From the NCBI GenBank assembly GCA_031279305.1, contig JAITIS010000086.1:1-12008 (forward strand): a stretch of 12,008 nucleotides of DNA, in the 5' to 3' direction. Below are positions 7,016-12,008 of the stretch, one piece after another (the stretch's first letter is position 1; each line of letters begins with the position of its first letter). Source of the stretch: Candidatus Margulisiibacteriota bacterium (GTDB lineage Bacteria > Margulisbacteria > Termititenacia > Termititenacales > Termititenacaceae). Under the pieces are notes generated by a model that worked only from the letters and a program-made list of their open reading frames with translations, was not told the DNA's origin and did not search any database. The translations under genes and the position numbers were made by a program.

Positions 7016-8932
7016 TCAGATATTCCAGCGCCATTCGGTGTCATCATTGTCGTCCGGCGCTATCTCTGTTTCTGGTTCGGGACGCGCTGGATATTTCGGG
7101 TCTCCGATAAAATGCCATTCATCATCCCCCGTATAAATATCCTCCGCGGGTATGTTTTGTTTATCCGCTTCCGCGGCTTTTTCCAGCTCCAGCTCTAACT
7201 CGGCCTCTAATTCCTTTATAGTCTTAGGCCGCGGTTCCGGCGCAGCCGGAGAAACTACATCCTTATAATCAATCGCCGGCACGCGGCTGTGTTCCGCCGG
7301 GGTGACATAGATGATCCGCGCCGCTGGAGTTCCGTCATAGGCATAGATGTAAGTCAGGCCTTCTATTTCCGGCAGGGTCGAGCGCAGTTGTTTGACCATA
7401 TCTATTCTGGACACCACTCTGGCCGCGTCGATACGAAGCAAATATTCATCCGGACGGTACAGGTCTCTGCCTATGCCTTCGGTCAAATAATGCTGTTTGG
7501 TCAGGTTAATATCTTTGTAAGCCCAGTGGCCGGGCGGCACATCAGCGTAAATGTCCGCGCTGTCAAGCGGCACGGCGGAAATACCGGCATAGCGCGCAAA
7601 CACACCGCCGGCCTCGGCACGGAGCACCGGCCGCTCCACCCTAGCTAGGCCATCCGGGTAGCCGCGCAGTATTCCGTAACTGCTGGCTTTGTCCATTTCC
7701 GGCAGATAAGCAGCCTCAATATCCGGGAAATATTTTTGCGCGCCGCGCGGGTCCCTGCCCTCGCGCTCCAGCAGACGGGTCACGACCAGCATCAGCTCTC
7801 TTCTAGTCATATCCTGCCGCGGGGCAAAAATCCCGCCGCCGTAACCGATCATAAAACCTAAAAAGCCCACATCTTCCAGCAGCACCTGATCCTCGAAAGG
7901 CAGGTCATATGTGTCGACAAACATTCTCTTGCGCAGCAGAAGCGGCGGCGGTGACACCTGCGGCAGCACGGCCGGCTCCACCAGCGCCGGTTTGGTCGGC
8001 GTGTCGAAACGGTAAGCCGCGGTGAAAAAATGCGTCACATTGGCCGCGATATCGTCGCCGGGATTATAGGCGTAGTCAAAATAAAAATTGTGCCAGTTGA
8101 AACCCAGCCCCGCCACAAATTTGGTGAATTTGGCGTCGTTGTTGCCGCCGTCCACCGTGTAGGATTGATTGACGCCGGCGCGCAGGGCCAGACGCTCATT
8201 CAGCCAGTATTCCGCGCCGGTGTTAAAAAAAGACCCGCCTTCCTCCAGCCGCAGATCGGTGTAAAAATCCACGCGCTGATCGAACCAGTCGCTCCAGTAA
8301 GCGCCGGGGCCAAAAACCTTGTATTTAGCGCCCAGCGCAAAAGACAGCGGAAATTTTTCCTCAAAGCCGTTGTTCCATTTCAGGGCGGTACCGGCGATAT
8401 TGTTCAGCTCCGCGCCCAGCGTTATGTATTTATTCAGCAGATAGGAGCCGGCCAGATCCAAAGAAAATCCGGCTGCGGATTCGTCCACCTCCGAGAAAAA
8501 CTTGCTGTGATATTTGCCACGCGCACCCAGCTCAAAATTCGCAAAATGCAGAGCGTAAGCGCCGTACAAAGTGGTGTCGGAATAGCCGATTTTACCGCCC
8601 GTCAGATTATTCTGCGCGTCGCGCACGTAACCGCCGCTGTCCTGAATGGTCAGAAACCCCAGCGAAAAATCCCCCTGGCTGTAAGCCGCATCCAGATAGT
8701 TGATCTCGCTCAACAGTTTGAATACGGTCAGCGACGCGCGCGGTGAAATATCTTTATTCAAAAAAGAATAATTTTGGAAAACATAATGATTGCTGTCGTC
8801 ATTGCCGAGATATGTGCCGCCGCGCCCCATAGCGTCCGCGCCGATAATGATAGATTCCAAACCCACGGTATCCTTGATTTCCGCGTTAAGCGCGGCCAGC
8901 AGTAAAAATAATATGGCTAGTTTTTTAGTCAA
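7016..8932 (-). CDS. PorV/PorQ-like outer-membrane barrel with three C-terminal SLH domains and acidic tail
   Basis: A 638-residue precursor. Residues 1-17 form a short signal peptide (KK, then a hydrophobic core, cut near LNA/EI). Residues about 20-308 look like an outer-membrane beta-barrel of the PorV/UPF0164 type: the start IIIGADAMGRGGTYLGNDDS (28-47) matches the family's GA.A.G.GG...DD entry, and alternating aromatic strands follow. A proline-rich linker (310-335) leads to three SLH repeats at about 339-392, 401-450 and 462-511, with RREL, RAEAGG and LRIDAAR motifs. These should bind peptidoglycan or its attached polymer. A small unrecognised segment (515-560) and a coiled-coil-like, acidic tail (570-638) close the protein. 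It starts with TTG at 8932, inside the end of the upstream gene (8-bp overlap), under a hairpin. SLH after rather than before a barrel is unusual. Confidence 0.85.
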   Translation of the reverse strand: MTKKLAILFLLLAALNAEIKDTVGLESIIIGADAMGRGGTYLGNDDSNHYVFQNYSFLNKDISPRASLTVFKLLSEINYLDAAYSQGDFSLGFLTIQDSGGYVRDAQNNLTGGKIGYSDTTLYGAYALHFANFELGARGKYHSKFFSEVDESAAGFSLDLAGSYLLNKYITLGAELNNIAGTALKWNNGFEEKFPLSFALGAKYKVFGPGAYWSDWFDQRVDFYTDLRLEEGGSFFNTGAEYWLNERLALRAGVNQSYTVDGGNNDAKFTKFVAGLGFNWHNFYFDYAYNPGDDIAANVTHFFTAAYRFDTPTKPALVEPAVLPQVSPPPLLLRKRMFVDTYDLPFEDQVLLEDVGFLGFMIGYGGGIFAPRQDMTRRELMLVVTRLLEREGRDPRGAQKYFPDIEAAYLPEMDKASSYGILRGYPDGLARVERPVLRAEAGGVFARYAGISAVPLDSADIYADVPPGHWAYKDINLTKQHYLTEGIGRDLYRPDEYLLRIDAARVVSRIDMVKQLRSTLPEIEGLTYIYAYDGTPAARIIYVTPAEHSRVPAIDYKDVVSPAAPEPRPKTIKELEAELELELEKAAEADKQNIPAEDIYTGDDEWHFIGDPKYPARPEPETEIAPDDNDDTEWRWNI

Positions 8933-11900
8933 GGAGGGTCAGCCTCCCTCTGGACAGGATTTTACGCCCTTCATCGGTCAGGAGCATTATGTAAATGCCG
9001 TTGCCGGCGGTCTGGCCGCGCGCATTGCGTCCGTCCCAACTAACCATATTTTCCCGTCCGGCCCAAGCGTAATTAGTTGTTTGCCAGACCCGTTCGCCGC
9101 GCACATTGTAGATGTATACGCGCGTCCAGCCGTCCTCTTTTACATTGTAGGCGATATGGGCTTCTTCGCCTCTGGTGAGCGGACTGAAAGGATTGGGATA
9201 CGACCAGATGCCCTCGCCCGTGCCGCCGTTGCCAGGCTTGTGGTCCAAACCGTCCAGCAGAATCCAGCCAGCGGAATAATCAGCCCGCAGATAATAATTA
9301 TTGCTGATCGTCGCGTAAATATAATATATGCCCGCCGGCAGACCGGTGACATTCCAGTTGAACACGCCGGCGGCGCTATCCGCATCGATATTGGCGGTGA
9401 TGAGCTGCTGCCCGCCGTTTAAGCGGTCATTATCCGTATCGTGCCAGAGAGCTATGTAAGTCTTATCGTTCGCGCTCGGTGTATACTTAAACTCATAGTA
9501 AATGGTAAACAAATTATCCGCCGGCGTTTGATTGGGCGCGGACGGATTGGTAACCAGTATAGCCGGCGGATCGCCCGGCAGAGGCTGGTTGGGCGTCCAG
9601 AGTTCAGGATCTGTGCCAGGGTCCACAGATGGATCACCGCCTCCGTGGATCACATATACAGGATAATCGGAATACACCCGTAATTCTCCGTTGTTGCCGC
9701 TGATGATGGCATAAGGATAATATTTGCCGGTGGATATCGTGCTGGTATCCCAGATTACGCCGTTAATTTGATTGCTAACCAGCACTGGATTGGCGGTAAT
9801 TTTTCCAGATAATCCGTTGGAAGCATTTTTATCTGTATCATAATATAATTCTATAAAAGCATTGGGGTCGCCCGGATAGGCGTCTTCCCAGCTGACTGTA
9901 AAATTATCGCTGGCCACATCGTGATAGCCGTCCGGCTCGATGAATCGGAAATAAAAAACGGACGGATCCATATTGATATCATCTCTGGCCTCGGCAATGT
10001 TGCCGGCCTCGTCGCGGAACCGCACGTAAACCCATTTGACACCGCTGCCGGGCAGCAGCGTCCAGTCGCGCGTCGGCGCATAAGGTTCCCAGCCGCCCGC
10101 AGCGCGGAAATCCGCATAATTGCTGATGAGCATATCCACCTGTCCCTGCATATCTTTGGCCGAGAGCTGTAACTCCACCTGCTGGCTGGCCGTGTAGGGC
10201 GCGTCATTATTGATTTTCACGGCGGCCTGCCCGTTCCAGCCGCCGCCGGGCGGAGGATTAGCGGGATCGCCGGTCGGCGGCGTCGTGTCGTAAATAATAT
10301 CGTCATTGACCGTGATAGTGGCGCCATCCGCATAGCGGAACACCGCCCAGACAAATTTCACTCCGTCACCCGGCGGCGGCAGAATAGACCAGCCGCGCTT
10401 GATAATATCAAAAGATTCCCAGCCGCTGGGATTGAGCGAAAAATCCGCCGAGTTGGCAAAACGCATCTCCACCGCGCCCGGCGCGTAAATACTAATGTCA
10501 TTGTTGATAACATTGGTATGCGTGGCGCCGGCTTTGATCGCTATGGAGGGAGTGACGCGGGGCATAGTGGAAACATCAACATAATTGATAGTATCTGCAT
10601 AGATTTCTGAACGATTGCCGGCTAAATCTTTGAAACGCACAAACACAGTTTTATCACCGTATGAATTGTTCAGTATCCACGGCCAGCCGGTATTATATGT
10701 CACCCAGCCAGTATCGCCGGCAGGCTCAGCTGAAACAACATCATTCCAGAAACGCATATAATCCGCGCCGACCGCGTCGAGAGTCAGATTGACGCTGACG
10801 CTGGTCGTATACACGTCGCCATTGTTAATAATAATCCCGCCGGAAACAGTCCGCTCATAAGGCGACGTGGTGTCCAGTTTTATAGTGTCAAAATACGGCC
10901 CCCAAGTATTCCCAGAGTTATCCCTGTATTCGACATAAACGTATTTTACCCCGTCGCCCGGAGACAATAGCCAGCTGGGAACAGAAGCGCCGGCAGTCTG
11001 CCAAGCAGCGCTGGCCGAGGCGGAAAGATCATTATAAATTTTCATCTGCGCCGCCGCGTTATCGTAATTTAAGGTTAGCGGAACATCTAGGGTATTCGTC
11101 CATTCCGCGTCGCCCTTGATAATGATAGATCCCCAGTGGCTGCCTCCGGATGGTTCCTGCAAATTGATGACACCGGTGTCATAACGCGCGGAAACATTAC
11201 CGGCGGCGTCTCTGTACCAGACGTAGATTTTCTTATCGCCGTTGCCGGGGCTGGTTAGGGTATAGGCTTTCGACGCATCGCTGTAAGTATTTGTGTTGGC
11301 CACAGCCTGCCAGTCAGCGCCCAGCACGCCGGTTTCATTGATCTGGTAATAAGACACCCCGCTGTGGGCGTCGCCCGCCCGCAAAGTCAGGGTTAGGCTT
11401 CTGGATGTCCAGGGCGCGGAACCATTCACCGAAACAGAGCCGGTCGGGGCGATACCGTCATATTTATAGGTCAAAACCGTCGTCCAGTTGCCGGTGTTCG
11501 TCGCGCGGTCTACGGCCTGCGCCTGCAGATAATAAATGCCGGTGGTCGGGCAAACTGGCGGATCGTAACTGTGATAGGGCTGATAATTCCAGCTAACAGG
11601 CGGCACTGAAAAACCCCAATAAACATTGTAGCCGCCGACACCGGACAGCGCGTCAGAAGCGTCAGACCAAGTAAAGGCCGCACGGTTATTAACGCTGGTC
11701 CAGCCTTCGATAACGCTGGTGGCGGATTGGCCGGGCTTTACGCGGTCGAGAATGATGGTGTCGGTATAAACACTGCTGGTGACGATCTGATTTGTCTGAG
11801 TATCTACACCGCTGTATACCGCATTAACCTTTCTGGCGCCATCTTGATCGTAGAGCAACCAGTTATTAAGGGTAACCAAAGGAGATGTCCCCACGGGCAG

Positions 11901-12008
11901 ATCGGTAAATCCTACTACCCCGCCAAGATCGTTGTTATAAGTAACTCCTGTCACATTATAAGAATTACTATCGATGGAATGAAAATCAAAAAGCAATGAA
12001 ACATTAGT
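8925..12008 (-). CDS. Large secreted Ig-like-repeat protein with FlgD/type IX-like C-terminal domain, N-terminus beyond the window
   Basis: The frame is open to the right edge, so the N-terminus and any signal peptide are missing; at least 1027 residues are visible. Numbering from codon 11996: an FN3/Ig-like region (about 91-185), five tandem Ig-like repeats (187-283, 289-380, 386-476, 483-574, 591-679), a duplicated beta-sandwich pair (683-785, 811-916), and a C-terminal FlgD_ig-like domain (929-1023) with SYPNPFSP, YIYNVRGERVW and GNGIYIMLL. Proline/glycine-rich linkers separate the last modules. Such domains are common in surface adhesins and S-layer-like proteins; the C-terminal type resembles the sorting domains used in type IX secretion, for which PorV is the receptor. 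The next gene encodes a PorV-like barrel and overlaps this one by 8 bp. The protein is probably cell-surface exposed; its ligand is unknown. Confidence 0.9.
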   Translation of the reverse strand, partial: TNVSLLFDFHSIDSNSYNVTGVTYNNDLGGVVGFTDLPVGTSPLVTLNNWLLYDQDGARKVNAVYSGVDTQTNQIVTSSVYTDTIILDRVKPGQSATSVIEGWTSVNNRAAFTWSDASDALSGVGGYNVYWGFSVPPVSWNYQPYHSYDPPVCPTTGIYYLQAQAVDRATNTGNWTTVLTYKYDGIAPTGSVSVNGSAPWTSRSLTLTLRAGDAHSGVSYYQINETGVLGADWQAVANTNTYSDASKAYTLTSPGNGDKKIYVWYRDAAGNVSARYDTGVINLQEPSGGSHWGSIIIKGDAEWTNTLDVPLTLNYDNAAAQMKIYNDLSASASAAWQTAGASVPSWLLSPGDGVKYVYVEYRDNSGNTWGPYFDTIKLDTTSPYERTVSGGIIINNGDVYTTSVSVNLTLDAVGADYMRFWNDVVSAEPAGDTGWVTYNTGWPWILNNSYGDKTVFVRFKDLAGNRSEIYADTINYVDVSTMPRVTPSIAIKAGATHTNVINNDISIYAPGAVEMRFANSADFSLNPSGWESFDIIKRGWSILPPPGDGVKFVWAVFRYADGATITVNDDIIYDTTPPTGDPANPPPGGGWNGQAAVKINNDAPYTASQQVELQLSAKDMQGQVDMLISNYADFRAAGGWEPYAPTRDWTLLPGSGVKWVYVRFRDEAGNIAEARDDINMDPSVFYFRFIEPDGYHDVASDNFTVSWEDAYPGDPNAFIELYYDTDKNASNGLSGKITANPVLVSNQINGVIWDTSTISTGKYYPYAIISGNNGELRVYSDYPVYVIHGGGDPSVDPGTDPELWTPNQPLPGDPPAILVTNPSAPNQTPADNLFTIYYEFKYTPSANDKTYIALWHDTDNDRLNGGQQLITANIDADSAAGVFNWNVTGLPAGIYYIYATISNNYYLRADYSAGWILLDGLDHKPGNGGTGEGIWSYPNPFSPLTRGEEAHIAYNVKEDGWTRVYIYNVRGERVWQTTNYAWAGRENMVSWDGRNARGQTAGNGIYIMLLTDEGRKILSRGRLTLLD
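8928..9212 (-). other. FlgD_ig / type IX-like C-terminal sorting domain of the repeat protein
   Basis: The last 95 residues begin YPNPFSP and run through VYIYNVRGERV, SWDGRNARGQ and GNGIYIMLL to a basic RKILSRGR end. This is the layout of the FlgD Ig-like family, which is used as a cell-surface or secretion module in several candidate phyla and resembles type IX sorting domains in Bacteroidota. The sorting role is inferred. Confidence 0.65.
8930..8949 (-). promoter_or_regulatory. SD-masking hairpin for translational coupling of the barrel gene
   Basis: On the minus strand AGGGAGG (8949-8943), loop CTGAC (8942-8938) and CCTCCTT (8937-8931) form a 7-bp stem with one G-U pair. The left arm is the only good SD (10 nt before the start), and the right arm includes the first two bases of the TTG start (8932-8930). 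A ribosome finishing the upstream gene, whose stop is at 8927-8925, would melt it. Confidence 0.5.
9249..9950 (-). repeat. Duplicated beta-sandwich domain pair with acidic loops
   Basis: Two related domains of about 105 residues. The first has ELYYDTDKNASNG then KITANPVL; the second has ALWHDTDNDRLNG then LITANIDAD; both end in a Y..YAIIS/IYATIS strand. The DTD-N-NG loops resemble calcium-binding loops. They are joined by a proline/glycine/aspartate-rich linker (about residues 785-811). Confidence 0.65.
9960..11438 (-). repeat. Five tandem Ig-like protein repeats of about 90-97 residues
   Basis: Each unit opens with a pattern like I.I..GA.YT.S..V.LTL and closes with W.L.PGDGVK.VYV.FRD.AGN. 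The closing motif lies near residues 245-267, 342-363, 440-461, 536-559 and 645-666 of the protein. Units are diverged at the DNA level, so this is an old duplication. In the fourth unit RD..GN has become RYADGA. Confidence 0.8.

Noticed and set aside
6998..7020. Rho-independent terminator after the barrel gene (T7 run at 7006-7000)
   Set aside because: No stable stem precedes the T run; only a 3-bp GAC/GTC pairing is visible.
8030..8746. Plus-strand open frame of 238 codons opposite the barrel gene
   Set aside because: It runs antisense to a well-supported gene, has no recognisable motif and a composition typical of a shadow frame in G+C-rich coding DNA.
8790..9422. Plus-strand open frame of 210 codons across the junction of the repeat protein and barrel genes
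   Set aside because: Antisense shadow of two supported genes; no signal peptide, domain or SD that would justify it.
9960..11438. DNA-level tandem repeat or CRISPR-like array
   Set aside because: The periodicity is in the protein and the units are strongly diverged in DNA; there are no constant repeats with unique spacers.

Overview
The window looks like a piece of the chromosome of a diderm (outer-membrane) bacterium, probably from an uncultured lineage. Nothing in it is phage, plasmid or transposon. The clues are a PorV/PorQ-like outer-membrane barrel joined to S-layer homology (SLH) domains, a surface protein ending in a FlgD-type 'YPNPF' domain, and several likely TTG starts. This combination is familiar from Elusimicrobia, Margulisbacteria (WOR-1) and similar candidate phyla. 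That assignment is an inference and I hold it loosely.

Right part (about 7.0-12.0 kb, minus strand): a large secreted protein, cut by the right edge, is built of Ig-like beta-sandwich repeats and ends in a FlgD/type IX-like C-terminal domain. It overlaps by 8 bp the gene for a PorV-like barrel that carries three SLH domains and an acidic tail. A hairpin covers the ribosome-binding site and start codon of the barrel gene, so the two are probably translationally coupled as a cargo plus outer-membrane partner pair.

Middle and left part (1-7.0 kb): a surface-polysaccharide cluster, clearly more AT-rich than the right part. Six of its seven genes lie on the minus strand. In order of transcription they are a WbaZ-like GT4 glycosyltransferase, a second GT4 glycosyltransferase, a fucosyltransferase-like glycosyltransferase, a SAM methyltransferase, a GT8 glycosyltransferase, and an iron-sulfur FrhB-like protein cut by the left edge. 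Most junctions are 4-bp ATGA or TTGA overlaps. Between the second and third of these lies a polytopic Wzy/O-antigen ligase-like gene on the plus strand. Its 3' end shares the palindrome TTATAA with the end of the convergent neighbour, and its 5' end abuts the divergent neighbour, so it looks like an inverted or replaced cassette.

Working together, the glycosyltransferases, methyltransferase and polymerase/ligase would build and modify a surface glycan. The FrhB-like protein is of a kind often found beside polysaccharide pyruvyl transferases. SLH domains of other bacteria bind pyruvylated wall polymers, so the glycan cluster and the SLH-anchored barrel may be functionally linked; this is inference. 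The window is almost entirely coding: no non-coding stretch reaches 300 bases, and I saw no tRNA, rRNA, CRISPR array or insertion sequence.
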